Origin: Orobanche coerulescens
Taxonomy: Eukaryota > Streptophyta > Magnoliopsida > Lamiales > Orobanchaceae
Assembly: GCA_033398695.1 (NCBI GenBank)
Contig: CM065814.1
Coordinates: forward strand, 79,068,358 to 79,132,357
Reading direction: 5' to 3'
Length of the DNA: 64,000 bases
The notes under the pieces were generated by a model. The model ran no database searches, was not told the DNA's origin, and saw nothing but the letters and a program-made list of their open reading frames with translations. Shown in pieces: positions 34,410 to 47,501 of this stretch (position 1 is the stretch's first letter; each line of letters opens with the position of its first letter). The position numbers were made by a program, and so were the translations under genes.

Positions 34410-35899
34410 GTTGAGGTTTTGTTGCCTGGAGCTGTCGGGCAACTTTATGCTTTAGAGATTTCGTCGTCTTTGATCGATGAAATTAAGCTGAAGCAGTTAG
34501 AGGATCCGATGATTACTCAAATCCGAGAGAACGTCCTTAAGAAAAGTCTCCCGGGTTTGTGATTCATGAGGATGGTGTTTTGAGATTCCAGAGTCGGCTT
34601 TTTGTACCGAACGACCCAGAGCTGAAACAAAGCATTTTGCGTGAGGCCCATGCTACACCTTACTCCATTCATCCTGGTTCGAGTAAGATGTACAAGGACC
34701 TGAGGAGGAATTTATGGTGGAATGATATGAAGGGAGAGGTCGCGCAGTTTGTAGCGAGATGTTTGAATTGTCAGCAGGTCAAAATCGAGCATCAGCGACC
34801 GGCTTGGTTATTGCAGTCACTTCCCGTTCCAGAATGGAAATGGGAAGATATATCGATGGATTTCGTTATGAGTTTTCCGAGATCGAGGTCGGGCATGAAT
34901 ATGGTATGGGTGATTGTTGATCGTCTGACCAAGTCGGCACATTTTCTGGGCATCAAGTATACTTGGGGCCCGGAGAAGTTGGCTCATGTGTTTATTGCGC
35001 AGATCATGATGCTTCATGGTACTCCGAAGTCTATTGTTTCGGATCGTGATGGCCGCTTTGTATCGCATTTCTGGCAGGCGGTGCATAAGGCATTGGGTAC
35101 TCGTTTGCGTTTGAGTACCTCTTTTCATCCTCAGTCGGATGGACAGTCGAAACGCACTATCCAGACGTTTGAGGATATGTTGCGTGCTTGTGCTCTCGAT
35201 TGGAGCACCGACTGGGAGGAGCATTTGCCATTGATCGAATTCACGTACAACAATAGTTGGCACGCGTCGATTCGGATGGCACCGTATGAGGCACTTTATG
35301 GTCGGCGATGTCGATCACCGATTTGTTGGAATGAGGCGTCCGATTTGGTTGGGACCGAGCCGGATGTCGTTTTAGAGACGAGGCGGAAGGTGGATTTGAT
35401 TCGGGAATGGATGTTGACTGCCCAGAGTCGACAGAAATCTTATGCCGATGTCCGTCGTCGACCTTTGGAATTCGAGGTGGGAGACCACGTTTTACTAAAG
35501 GTGTCGCCGACGAGAGGAGTTTTCCGTTTCGGGAAAAAGGGGAAGTTGAGTCCGAGATTTATTGGACCTTTCGAGATTCTCGAGCGAGTCGGTGGGTTGG
35601 CATACCGTTTGGCGTTACCACCGGCCCTGAGTCATGTTCATAGCGTTTTTCATGTTTCCCAGCTGAGGAAATATGTTTCGGACCATAGTCACGTCATCGA
35701 CTATGGGGAGATTGATGTCGCCAAGGATATTACTTTTGAAGAACGTCCCTTGAAGATTTTAGAGCATCGCGAGAAACGACTAAGGCATAAGACCATCCCT
35801 TTGGTCAAAGTGCAGTGGTCGAGACATGGTGTCGAGGAGGCAACTTGGGAAACCGAAGATAGCATGCGTGCTAGGTACCCTGAGTTGTTTGTCTCTTAA
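34410..35899 (+). pseudogene. Truncated F copy: integrase and chromodomain
   Basis: Continues from 22452 after copia G. It is nearly identical to 41507-42995. A one-base loss at about 34543 (AAGAAAAG versus AAGGGAAAG in F) breaks the frame; from 34559 a 446-residue frame stays open to 35899. It contains the HHCC zinc domain (HATPYSIHPGSS...CLNCQQVK), the catalytic core with first Asp (SMDFVMSFPRSRSG), second Asp (VSDRDGRF) and the Glu region ([15 protein letters not shown]), GKKGKLSPRFIGPFEI, and the C-terminal chromodomain (LVKVQWSRHGVEEATWE) that in chromoviruses directs integration to heterochromatin. It is followed by a polypurine tract and an F LTR. Confidence 0.9.
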
Positions 35900-35934
35900 G
35901 ATTCGGGACGAAACTTATTTTTAGAGGGGTAGAA
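35900..35934 (+). other. Polypurine tract upstream of first F LTR
   Basis: TTCGGGACGAAACTT then TTTTAGAGGGGTAGAA abuts TGTAATATCC. An internal-domain end directly before this LTR shows that an F copy lay on both sides of it. Confidence 0.85.
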
Positions 35935-38110
35935 TGTAATATCCACATTTTTCTTTCCCTTGTATTTTCATTTTCGGTGTATTTCTCGGTCGTAGTGACC
36001 CTCGTGTACCTTTCAGTGTATCTTTTCAGTCACCTGTTGTTCTGATTCTCGTTATTGTTGTACGGAACCACCGTTTCGGGGTTGTCGTGGATCCATTCTA
36101 CGTTATGATACGTTTTGAGATGTTCCGTTTGATGTTTCGTTCATATTCCGGTGTTTTGGGACCGTTTATATTTCGTACCTAGCGCACGCTATCTTTTCTG
36201 CATAGCGCACGCTAGATGTTCCTCAGTAGCGCACGCTACGACTGCTTCGTAGCGCGCGCTAGAGAGCAAGCCACAGGAGTGGCGATCTTTGAATCCACCC
36301 TGCGGGTGGTGGATTAGCGTACGCTACGTAGCCTAGCGCATGCTAATGTTGGGAGTTAGCGCACGCTGAGACGCCCGGTAGCGTACGCTAGTGTGAATGT
36401 CCAGTACTGGACAGTTTGCCACTGGACTCAACTGATGCCGAGGTAGCGCACGCTATTGGTCGATAGCGCGCGCTACCGATACACTTTAGCGCACGCTATG
36501 TTTGGTCGATAGCGCGCGCTAACCGGATCAGGTGTGTTCTGACAGTTGCTTCTGGACTCGGCTGATGTCCAGGTAGCGCACGCTATTGGTCGATAGCGCG
36601 CGCTACCGAGAGGTTGTTAGCGCACGCTACGTTTGGAGTAGCGCACACTAACGGCCAGAAATCTGGATACTGGATTGGAGTTTGTTTCGTTAGCGCACGC
36701 TAAATTTGAAGATTAGCGCGCGCTAACACTCCCTGGCTATATAAACCAGGGAGTTGACCGAGATGAACGTATTATTTTCATTTCTTCCTTCTCTCCACAG
36801 CTAAGGCGATTCCGGGCAATTTCTTGGCGATTTCTTCCTCCGATCATCTCAACCATCAACTTCCTTGAGTTCTTGGTGTATATTATCAACATCAACACGA
36901 ATCTTTCATCCTAATCCAAGGTAAATCTCTTAGAACCCTACTTTTGGATAAATTTGGGGTTTTGGGATTTCCGTCCGATTCGTCTCGTTTTGTCGGTTAA
37001 TTCATGATGAGAATGATTAATATTGTTGATATCATTGGTTTTCCTACGGATTCATGGTATACTTCGTGGTTGTTGCGTATTCGAGAGGGTTCGGTTGTGG
37101 TCCGCCCTCGTTATTTTTACACAAATATACATGAATTGTAGGCGGGTTTTCGGGTGTATTCCAATTCCGTATTCGTTTAGGATTGGTTGTAATTGTGTTC
37201 TTCGATTTGTTAGGTTCGTAATTGTCGGTCCCTAGCGTTCGTCGGTTTTTTTCCTTCCGTTCGTTGCGTCATCAATAATTCAAGGCAAGTATTTTTGGAA
37301 ACCTTTATGCTTAACATGAAATGGTAACGTATATTGTGTGTGATTTACTCACCCCGGGAGGGTCCGACGGGGCCATCTATGACTTCACTCTGGATTCACG
37401 AGTTTGTTTCGCTAGCCAGCTCGGGAGGGTCCTTAGAGGCCTCGGGTGGGATTCATGGTGGCGTCCTGGTCCTAGGCGATGCCTGTGCGTGACTTGTTTT
37501 ATAAAGTGGACAGCTTGGGAGGGTCCTTAGAGGCCTCGGGTGGGATTCATGTTGGCATCCTGGTCCTAGGCAAATTGATTATTTGACTGTTTGTTTCCGG
37601 AAAAGACATGTCTGGTTTTTGTTTTGAAATGATATTAGTGTATGTACTATGAAATGTGTAAGCGATTGGTCTGCCTTGATTACTTGTACTAGCGTAATTG
37701 CTAACCCCTCTGGGGACCCGTTATGGGGAAATTCTTGTTATGGATTTCAGGTTATAATCATCCGGACGAGCATGCGCTGGGACAGTACGAGGATGTTGGC
37801 CAGGGTCGTTGACATATGCGTTGGAGTCCTTTTATTTCCGTTATTCCATTCGATATGGTTGTTGTCCACTTTTGAAACTTATAGATTGTACTCGCGAGTA
37901 CTTAGGCTTTTCTCTTCGGATTAGGATTTGTATTCGTCAAGTTGTTTATGTTGCCATTGTGAATTATTACGCCGGTTGTACCGGGCATGTGATTTGGTTT
38001 TAAATTGGATGATGTGTATTTTTACTATGGTAAATTGTGTCTAGCCTGGTGGGTCCCATGTAGGGGTCCACGGCACTGTAATATACCCTGAATATATCGG
38101 GGGTGTTACA
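35935..38110 (+). repeat. First (5') LTR of element F
   Basis: 2176 bp, TGTAATATCC to GGGTGTTACA. It has about eighteen TAGCGCACGCTA-type motifs (36179-36725), then a TATA box TATATAAA at 36738 flanked by the inverted repeat CTCCCTGG/CCAGGGAG. A tandem duplication of about 105 bp (CCAGCTCGGGAGGGTCC units) lies at about 37415-37570. Confidence 0.92.
36179..36752 (+). promoter_or_regulatory. Palindrome array and TATA box of LTR F
   Basis: About eighteen 12-bp motifs, many in alternating TAGCGCACGCTA/TAGCGCGCGCTA pairs about 20 bp apart, end 12 bases before TATATAAA (36738-36745). The TATA box sits in the loop of an 8-bp perfect inverted repeat CTCCCTGG...CCAGGGAG. The same block is in the 3' LTR at 43275-43850. 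A U3 promoter role is inferred. Confidence 0.72.
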
Positions 38111-38115
38111 GAAAA

Positions 38116-38127
38116 TGGTATCAGAGC
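38116..38127 (+). other. Element F primer-binding site
   Basis: TGGTATCAGAGC, five bases after the LTR end, complement of initiator tRNA-Met. Confidence 0.92.
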
Positions 38128-38346
38128 GCCAGGTTTATGGATACCTAGGCTTGTCGGTTATTTGGGTCTAGTTGTGTTTTGTTTTGCATATTGTCACACC
38201 GCTGCCAGCATCTCAGTACTTCCAGTGCTAGTAAGTTTTCTTATTCGTCCTTTGTTTTCTTGCATTGTAGTTCCGCTTCTTGAATCGTAGTTGGTTTTCC
38301 TCCCTGACTCATCATCAATACACTTCTGTTATTTCTTAACACCAGT

Positions 38347-41300
38347 ATGGATGCCGAAGGAAACCGTGGTCGTGGTCGTGGTCGTGGCCGTGGTCGTGGT
38401 CGTGGACGCGGCCGAGGACGTGGGGCAGCCGGTGAGGCAGCCACGTCGCATTCTTCGGGAGCCGGCAGCACCGGTGACCAACATAGCCATGCTTCTTCTC
38501 AAGGTGGCGCTGACCTTGGTGTTGCGGCTGTTATGCAACAGATGGTAAACCAGATGGCGGCGATTGCCCAGGCGGTCCAGAATCCAGCCCATGCTGCTCG
38601 GGACGGAGCTGACCGTTGGCTCCAGGATGTCATCAAGATGCATCCTCCTCAGTTCACGGGAGCCTCTGACCCGATTGGCTGGGAAGGGTGGATCAAGGAG
38701 ATATCCAAAGTCTTTGTTGCCACCAACTGTCCCGAGGACCGTAAAGTTCCTATCGCCCAGTATTTTCTCACTGGAGACGCCACAGATTGGTGGGAGGCCG
38801 TTGGGCCCAAAGATCATGTTGCTTCGTGGGCTGAGTTTCAGGAATTGATGGAAACTGAATATTGCCCGTGGCCGGTTAGATAGGCTCGAGTCCATGCCTT
38901 CTATGATGCTCAACCTCGGGATATCCCCGTATCCCAAGCTATTACCAATTTTAACAAGGAGTTGGGTTATGTGAAGACCCAAGTTGTCGAGGAGAGCGAC
39001 AAAATTTTTCACTTCTCCAGACGGATGAAACTGTCGATTCGGGACTACATGTCAGGACCTGTCTGCACTACCTTGAAGGATTATCAGAGTCGAGCTCTTG
39101 CCTATGATATGTCGGTGACGGCCAGTGCGGCGGTTCGGGAGAGTAAGAAACAGAAATCCACCGGAAATTTCTCGAGTCACAAGGGTGGAGGTCAGCAGAA
39201 GTCTCAGTCTGCGAATATTCCTGGAGGTAATTTGGCTCGTTTCTCTGGGGGCTATCGAGGTACTGCCAGTGCCTTCGTTCGAGATACCAAATGCTTTAAC
39301 TGTGGTGAGCTTGGCCATCAGAACCGGGAGTGTCCTCGTCCGCCTCTGATTTGTCACATATGTGGTCAGTCGGGCCACAAGGCTTCTTTTTGTGAGCGGG
39401 CAAGACGGCTTCTTGGTGCTCAGATTTCTTTTCCAGCACCTATGGAGCCGAGTGTGAATCAGGGCTCAATTGCTCCGCAGCCCCCGCCGGGTGCCGGTCG
39501 TGGGAGAGGTCGGGGTCAGCCCGCCAGAGGGGGAGCTTCTAATGTTGGCTCTGCCCCTCCACGTATCTATGAGATGAGAAGGGCCGAGGATCCAGCGGCC
39601 ACTGTGGCGACAGGTACCGTTCATATCCATTCATATCCTGTCAGTGTGCTTTTTGATTCGGGTGCTACGCATTCATTCATTTCTCTAGAGTGTGTACGCC
39701 GTTTGAGTCTCGACTGCTTATCCCCTTGCGAGCCTTTCATCGTTAAACTTCCTAGCGGTGATAGAATTGTCGGTGATAGAGAGGTCCGTGACTGTTCTGT
39801 GTCTATTTGTGAGAGGGCTTGGCTCTCTAACCTTATTGTCGTGGATATCGAGGGTGAGGATTTGATTCTCGGGGATGATTGGATCGAGGGGCATGGTGCA
39901 ATCATGAACTACCGCACGAGGATCATTACCATGCTAGCCGGGGACGGCACTGAACACTCTTTCGCGGGGCGAAAGAGGAACCAGAAGTTTGTTATTAACG
40001 CTTTGAAGGCGATGGGACTCCTGCGAAAAGGGTGTACTGGTTTTTGGTGCTACGACTTGAAGGCGAAGGATGGTGGAGTCGAGCTTTCGTCGATTCCAAT
40101 CGTTAGTGAGTTTCCTGACGTATTTCCTGACTAGCTACCGGGATTGCCACCGGATCGTGAGGTTGAGTTTGCGATAGAGTTAGAGCCGGGCATGGCTCCG
40201 ATTTCAAAGGTGCCGTATCGCATGGCACCTTCAGAGATGGCCGAGCTGAAGAAGCAGTTGAGTGAGCTTCTTGAGTCGGGCTATATTCGACCGAGCGCTT
40301 CGACTTGGGGTGCACCGGTTTTGTTTGTTCGGAAGAAGGATGGTTCACTGCGTTTGTGTATCGACTATCGCGAACTAAACAAGGTGACCATCAAGAACAA
40401 GTATCCTTTGCCGAGGATTGATGACTTGTTCGATCAGTTGCAGGGATCTGCGGTATTCTCGAAGATTGATTTGAAATCGGTGTACTATCAGCTTCGGATG
40501 AGGGAGTCCGACGTGCCGAAAACAGCTTTTCGGACGAGATACGGACATTATGAGTTCGTAGTTATGCCTTTCGGGTTAACAAATGCGCCGACGGTGTTCA
40601 TGCAGTTGATGAACAAAGTCTTTATCGAGTATTTGGATAAGTGTGTCGTCGTCTTCATTGACGATATTCTTATTTATTCGAGGAATGAGGAAGAACATGC
40701 CCTTCATTTGAGGACAGTGTTAGACATTTTGAGGAGCGAGCAACTCTATGCAAAGTTCTCGAAGTGTGAGTTCTGGCTGAAGGAAGTGATGTTTTTGGGT
40801 CACGTGATTTCGGCCGAGGGAGTTCGAGTAGATCCGCAGAAGATTGAGGCAGTGTTGGACTGGGCACCGCCCAAGAATACGAAGGAGATCCGTAGCTTCT
40901 TGGGTCTCGTCGGCTACTACCGTAGGTTCGTCGAGGGTTTCTCGAAATTGGCTCGGCCGCTTACACAGTTGCTCCAGAAGTCTGAGAAGTTCGTCTGGAA
41001 TGACGAGAGACAGTCGAGTTTTGAGGAGCTGAAGAGGCGTTTGACTTCAGCCCCGGTTTTAGCATTGCCGTGTGGCAACGAAGGTTTTGCTGTTTACAGT
41101 GATGCTTCGGGTCAGGGTCTTGGGTGCGTATTGATGCAGCACGGCAAGACCATTGCGTATGTGTCGAGACAGTTGAGGCCGTATGAGCTTAACTACCCTA
41201 CTCACGATTTGGAGTTAGCGACAGTTGTTTTTGCGCTCAAGATCTGGCGTCACTATCTTTTCATCTCTGCATGTCAGATTTTTACCGATCATAAAAGTCT

Positions 41301-42995
41301 GAAAAACATATTTACTTAGCGGGAGTTAAATATGAGGCATAGGAGGTGGTTAGAGTTGATTAAGGATTATGACCTCGAAATCCTTTATCATCCGGGCAAG
41401 GCGAACGTCGTGGCCGACGCCTTGAGTCGGAAACCGGTTGCGTTGCGAACGCTTGAGGTCCTTACGTCTCAGTCTGAGCTTCGGCGGTCTTTGATCGAGT
41501 TAGATGTTGAGGTTTTGTTGCCTGGAGCTGTCGGGCAACTTTATGCTTTAGAGATTTCGTCGTCTTTGATTGATGAAATTAAGCTGAAGCAGTTAGAGGA
41601 TCCGATGATTACTCAAATCCGAGAGAACGTCCTTAAGGGAAAGTCTCCCGGGTTTGTGATTCATGAGGATGGTGTTTTGAGATTCCAGAGTCGGCTTTGT
41701 GTACCGAACGACCCAGAGCTGAAACAGAGCATTTTGCGTGAGGCCCATGCTACACCTTACTCCATTCATCCTGGTTCGAGTAAGATGTACAAGGACCTGA
41801 GGAGGAATTTCTGGTGGAATGATATGAAGGGAGAGGTCGCGCAGTTTGTAGCGAGATGTTTGAATTGTCAGCAGGTCAAAATCGAGCATCAGCGACCGGC
41901 TGGGTTATTGCAGTCACTTCCCGTTCTGGAATGGAAATGGGAAGATATATCGATGGATTTCGTTACGAGTTTGCCGAGATCGAGGTCGGGCATGAATATG
42001 GTATGGGTGATTGTTGATCGTCTGACCAAGTCGGCACATTTTCTGGGCATCAAGGATACTTGGGGCCCGGAGAAGTTGGCTCGTGTTTTTATTGCGCAGA
42101 TCATGAGGCTTCATGGTACTCCGAAGTCTATTGTTTCGGATCGTGATGGCCGCTTTGTATCGCATTTCTGGCAGGCGGTGCATAAGGCATTGGGTACTCG
42201 TTTGCGTTTGAGTACCTCTTTTCATCCTCAGTCGGATGGACAGTCGGAACGCACTATCCAGACGTTTGAGGATATGTTGCGTGCTTGTGCTCTCGATTGG
42301 AGCACCGACTGGGAGGAGCATTTGCCATTGATCGAATTCACGTACAACAATAGTTGGCACGCACCGATTCGGATGGCACCGTATGAGGCACTTTATGGTC
42401 GGCGATGTCATTCACCGATTTGTTGGAAGGAGGCGTCCGATTTGGTTGGGACCGAGCCGGATGTCGTTTTAGAGACGAGGCGGAAGGTGGATTTGATTCG
42501 GGAACGGATGTTGACTGCCCAGAGTCGACAGAAATCTTATGCCGATGTCCGTCGTCGACCTTTGGAATTCGAGGTGGGAGACCACGTTTTACTAAAGGTG
42601 TCGCCGACGAGAGGAGTTTTCCGTTTCGGGAAAAGGGGAAGTTGAGTCCGAGATTTATTGGACCTTTCGAGATTCTCGAGCGAGTCGGTGGGTTGGCATA
42701 CGGTTTGGTGTTACCCCCAGCCCTGAGTCATGTTCATAGCGTTTTTCATATTTTCCAGCTGAGGAAATATGTTTCGGACCCTAGTCACGTCATCGACTAT
42801 GGGGAGATTGATGTCGCCGAGGATATTACTTTTGAAGAACGTCCCTTGAAGATTTTGGAGCATCGCGAGAAACAACTGAGGTATAAGACCATCCCTTTGG
42901 TCAAAGTGCAGTGGTCGAGACATGGTGTCGAGGAGGCAACTTGGGAAACCGAAGATAGCATGCGTGCTAGGTACCCTGAGTTGTTTGTCTCTTAA
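38347..42995 (+). pseudogene. Element F gag-pol polyprotein, nearly intact
   Basis: A single frame from ATG 38347 (MDAEGNRGRGRG) runs to 42995 (about 1,549 codons) except for three in-frame TAG stops (38881, 40132, 41317; the first and third from CAG, the second from AAG) and one lost A at about 42632. Order: Gag with Arg-Gly start and two CCHC knuckles (CFNCGELGHQNREC and CHICGQSGHKASFC, about 39295-39395); protease FDSGATHSFIS (about 39655); RT with [42 protein letters not shown] (about 40655); RNase H ([14 protein letters not shown], about 41090); integrase HHCC and DDE core (about 41740-42480); chromodomain at the end. Length and order are those of an autonomous Tekay-type chromovirus; the few lesions imply a fairly young copy. 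Confidence 0.93.
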
Positions 42996-43030
42996 GTTTC
43001 GGGACAAAACTTATTTTCAGAGGGGTAGAA
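42996..43030 (+). other. Polypurine tract of element F
   Basis: TTATTTTCAGAGGGGTAGAA immediately before TGTAATATCC of the 3' LTR. Confidence 0.88.
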
Positions 43031-45218
43031 TGTAATATCCACATTTTTCTTTCCCTTGTATTTTCATTTTCGGTGTATTTCTCGGTCGTAGTGACCCTCG
43101 TGTACCTTTCAGTCTATCTTTTCAGTCACCTGTTGTTCTGATTCTCGTTATTGTTGTACGGAACCACCGTTTCGGGGTTGTCGTGGATCCATTCTACGTT
43201 ATGATACGTTTTGAGATGTTCCGTTTGATGTTTCGTTCATATTCCGGTGTTTTAGGACCGTTTATATTTCGTACCTAGCGCACACTATCTTTTCTGCATA
43301 GCGCACGCTAGATGTTCTTTAGTAGCGCACGCTACGACTGCTTCGTAGCTCACGCTAGAGGGCAAGCCCTGGGAGTGGCAGTGCTGAATCCAGCCCTCTG
43401 GATTGGTGGATTAGCGTACGCTACGTAGCCTAGCGCATGCTAATGTTGGGAGTTAGCGCACACTGAGACGCCCGGTAGTGTACGCTAGTGTGAATGTCCA
43501 GTACAGGACAGTTTGCCACTGGACTCGACTGATGCCGAGGTAGCGCACGCTATTGGTCGATAGCGCGCACTACCGATACACTTTAGCGCACGCTACGTTT
43601 GGTCGATAGCTCGCGCTAACCGGATCAGGTGTTTTCTGACAGTTGCTTCTGGACTCGGCTGATGTCCAGGTAGCGCACGCTATTGGTCGATAGCGCGCGC
43701 TACCGATAGGTTGTTAGCGCACGCTACGTTTGGAGTAGCGCACGCTAACGACCAGAAATCTGGCTACTGGACTGGAGTTTGTTTCGTTAGCGCACGCTAA
43801 CTTTGAAGATTAGCGCGCGCTAACACTCCCTGGCTATATAAACCAGGGAGTTGACCGAGATGAACGTATTATTTTCATTTCTTCCTTCTCTCCGTGGCTA
43901 AGGCGATTCTGGGCGATTTCTTGGCGATTTCTTCTTCCGATCATCTCAACCATCAACTTCCTTGAGTTCTTGGTGTATATTATCAACATCAACACGAATC
44001 TTTCATCCTAATCCAAGGTAAATCTCTTAGAACCCTACTTTTGGATAAATTGGGGGTTTTGGGATTTCCGTCCGATTCGTCTCGTTTTGTCGGTTAATTC
44101 ATGATGAGAATGATCAATCTTGTTGATATCATTGGTTTTTCTATGGATTCATGGTATACTTCGTGGTTGTTGCGTATTCGAGAGGGTTCGGTTGTGGTCC
44201 GCCCTCGTTGTTATTTTTACACAAATATACATGAATCGTAGGCGGGTTTTCGGGTGTATTCCAATTCCGTATTCGTTTAGGATTGGTTGTAATTGTGTTC
44301 TTCGATTTGTTAGGTTCGTAATTATCGGTCCCTAGCGTTCGTCGGTGTTTTTCCTTCCGTTCGTTGCGTCGTCAATAATTCAAGGCAAGTATTTTTGGAA
44401 ACCTTTATGCTTAACATGAAATGGTAACGTATATTGTGTGTGCTTTACTGACCCTGGGAGGGTCCGACGGGGCCTCGGGGGAATCTATGACTTCACTCTG
44501 GATTCACGAGTTTGTTTCGCTAGCCAGCTCGGGAGGGTCCTTAGAGGCCTCGGGTGGGATTCATGGTGGCGTCCTGGTCCTAGGCGATGCCTGTGCGTGA
44601 CTTGTTTTATAAAGTGGCCAGCTCGGGAGGGTACTTGGAGGCCTCGGGTGGGAATCATGGTGGCGTCCTCGTCCTAGGCAAATTGATTATTTGACTGTTT
44701 GTTTCCGGAAAAGACATGTCTGGTTTTGGTTTTGAAATGATATTAGTGTATGTACTATGAAATGTGTAAACGATTGGTTTGCCTTGATTACTTGTACTAG
44801 CGTAATTGCTAACCCCTCTGGGGACCCGTTATGGGGAAATTCTTGTTATGGATTTCAGGTTATAATCATCCGGACGAGCATGCGCTGGGACAGTACGAGG
44901 ATGTTGGCCAGGGTCGTTGACATATGAGTTTGAGTCCTTTTATTTCCGTTATTCCATTCGATATGGTTGTTGTCCACTTTTGAAACTTATAGATTGTACT
45001 CGCGAGTACTTAGGCTTTTCTCTTCGGATTAAGATTTGTATTCGTCAAGTTGTTTATGTTGCCATTGTGAATTATTACGCCGGTTGTACCGGGCGTGTGA
45101 TTTGGTTTTAAATTGGATGATGTGTATTTTTACTATGGTAAATTGTGTCTAGCCTGGTGGGTCCCATGTAGGGGTCCACGGCACTGTAATATACCCTGAA
45201 TATATTGGGGGTGTTATA
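43031..45218 (+). repeat. Second (3') LTR of element F
   Basis: 2188 bp, TGTAATATCC to GGTGTTATA (one C-to-T change at the end). It has the same array, TATA and duplicated unit as 35935-38110. Several array motifs here carry CpG-to-TpG or similar changes (for example TAGCGCACACTA, TAGCTCACGCTA). Confidence 0.92.
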
Positions 45219-47467
45219 GAGAGCAACTTTATGGGAAGTTTTCCAAATGTGAATTCTGGAGGTCCGAAGTGACGTTTCTCGAACATGTAATTTCATCAGA
45301 CGGAGTTCGTGTTGATCCTCAGAAGACGGAGGCTATCCGAGATTGGCAACCTCCGAAGAATGTTAAGGAAATCCGAAGTTTCCTCGGATTAGCTGGTTAT
45401 TATCGGCGATTTTCTAAAATCGCTCATCCCATGACGAACCTTTTAAGGAAAGATAAGAAATACACGTGGTCCGACGCGTGTCAACAGAGTTTTGAGAAAC
45501 TCAAGAGCCGGTTAATTTCAGCACCTGTCCTTTCTTTACCATAAGGGACGGAAGGATTTGTGGTCTATAGTGATGCGTCCAGACAGGGTCTCGGATGTGT
45601 AATCATGCAGAACAGGAAGTTTATTGCTTATGCTTCACGGCAATTGAGACCTTACGAGGTAAATTATCCGACACACGACCTGGAGCTAGCAGCCGTGGTA
45701 TTCGCATTGAAGATTTGGCGTCATTATCTTTATGGCGTTACCTGTCAGATATTCACCGATCATAAGAGTTTAAAATATATATTTACTTAGAAGGAGTTAA
45801 ATATGCGACAGAGACGGTGGTTGGAACTAATCAAAGATTATGATATTGAGATATTTTACCACCCGGGCAAGTCGAACGTTGTCGCCGACGCCTTGAGTCG
45901 TAAGTCCGTTCAGGAGCAGATGCTTGCTCGATTAACAGTTCAGAAGGAACTTCAGCAAGAATTACTTAGGCATAAGATCGAGGTTTGGTTACAGCGTGTT
46001 CAGGGACAGCTTTGTATGCTGGAGATTTCATCGCCACTTGAAGAAGCGATCAGAGTGAATCAGGGTTCGGACCCATTTTTGTTGCGCATATGCGAGGATG
46101 TGGCACAGGGGAAAGCCCCTGGATTTGTGATCCACGAGGATGGACTCTTGAGATTTAAGAATCGTTTATGTGTACCGGCGAATGACGAGTTGAAAAACTC
46201 GATTTTGAGAGAAGCCCATGCTACCCCTTATTCTATTCATCCGGGGTCCAGCAAGATGTACAAAGACTTGAAACAAAATTACTGGTGGAGTAATATGAAG
46301 CGTGAAGTCGCCGAGTTTGTTTCGATATGTCTCACCTGTCAACAAGTCAAGATAGAACATCAGCGACCGGCGGGTATGCTGAAACCGCTCCCTATTCCGG
46401 AGTGGAAATGGGAGGATATTTCAATGGACTTCATCACGAGTTTGCCAATGAGTCGCCGTGGCATGAATACAATCTGGATAATTGTGGATCGTCTAACTAA
46501 GTCAGCTCATTTTCTCGAGATTAAGGATACTTGGGGTCCCGAGAGACTTGCCCAGTTTTTCATCAAAGAAATAGTGAGATTGCACGGTACTCCTAAGAGT
46601 ATTATTTCTGATCGTGACGGGCGATTCGTGTCTCATTTTTGGAAATCAGTTCATCGTGCCATGGGAACTCAGCTTAATTTCAGCACAGCTTTTCATCCTC
46701 AGTCCGACGGACAATCAGAGAGGACTATTCAGACATTGGAGGACATGTTGAGAGCATGCGTCCTCGATTGGAAAGACGATTGGGAAGCCCAACTACCATT
46801 GATCGCATTCACGTATAATAATAGTTGGCATGCTTCGATTAAGATGGCACCTTACGAGGCCTTGTACGATCATCGTTGTCGATCTCCTTTATGTTGGGAT
46901 GACTTATCAGAATCAATCGGCACTGAGCCCGATATGCTTATAGCCGCCCGTGAGAAGGTAGCTTTGATCAAGAGTCGTTTGTTGACCGCTCAGAGTCGAC
47001 AGAAATCTTATGCAGACAATCGTCGCCGACCATTAGAGTTCGAGACAGGTGACCACGTGTTGGTTAAGGTATCTCCGAGTCGAGGTATTTTCCGTTTCGG
47101 GAAGCGGGAAAAGTTGAGTCCAAGATTTATTGGACCGTTTGAGATTTTGGAACGAGTAGGCGAGCTAGCTTATCGATTGGACTTACCTCCGGCGTTGAGC
47201 CGAATTCATAATGTGTTTCATGTCTCTCAGCTACAGAAGTATGTTGCCGACCCGAGTCACATACTTCAGTTCGACGAAATCGAGATCGCAGATGATCATT
47301 CGTATGAGGAGCGTCCCATACGAGTCTTAGAGCGGCGAATCAAACAATTGAGGAATAAGGCGATTCCTTTGGTTAAAATTCAGTGGTCTAGACACGGAGT
47401 CGAAGAGGCTACTTGGGAAACCGAGGATAGTATGCGGGAGAGTTATCCCGAGTTGTTTGACCCTTAG
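45219..47467 (+). pseudogene. Element H pol 3' part: RT end, RNase H, integrase, chromodomain
   Basis: Opens with [13 protein letters not shown] in H frame, followed by the RT thumb ([24 protein letters not shown] with a 4-residue in-frame loss just after), a TAA stop at 45542, RNase H ([16 protein letters not shown]), and a TAG stop at 45788. From 45803 a 554-residue frame is open to 47467: HHCC zinc domain, DDE core (SMDFITSLPMSRRG, ISDRDGRF, QSERTIQTLEDM) and a chromodomain (IPLVKIQWSRHGVEEATWE). About 14 residues after the FIDDILIYS box are missing between 22361 and 45219. Confidence 0.92.
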
Positions 47468-47501
47468 TTCCGGGGATGAAACTCTTTTAAGGGGGGGCGT
47501 A
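47468..47501 (+). other. Polypurine tract of element H
   Basis: CTTTTAAGGGGGGGCG shortly before TGTAATACCCGG of the 3' LTR. Confidence 0.85.

Larger units (their letters stand above)
35935..45218 (+). mobile_element. Element F: Ty3/gypsy Tekay-like chromovirus, full-length
   Basis: LTR 35935-38110, gag-pol 38347-42995, LTR 43031-45218. It belongs to the same family as E. It lies in H reverse transcriptase; H resumes at 45219 with GAGCA, the presumed right target-site copy. The left target copy and a third LTR are missing because the truncated F copy (22362-35899) directly joins this unit. Confidence 0.92.

Noticed and set aside
38116..38127. tRNA-like match
   Set aside because: It is the 12-base primer-binding complement of initiator tRNA-Met, not a tRNA gene.
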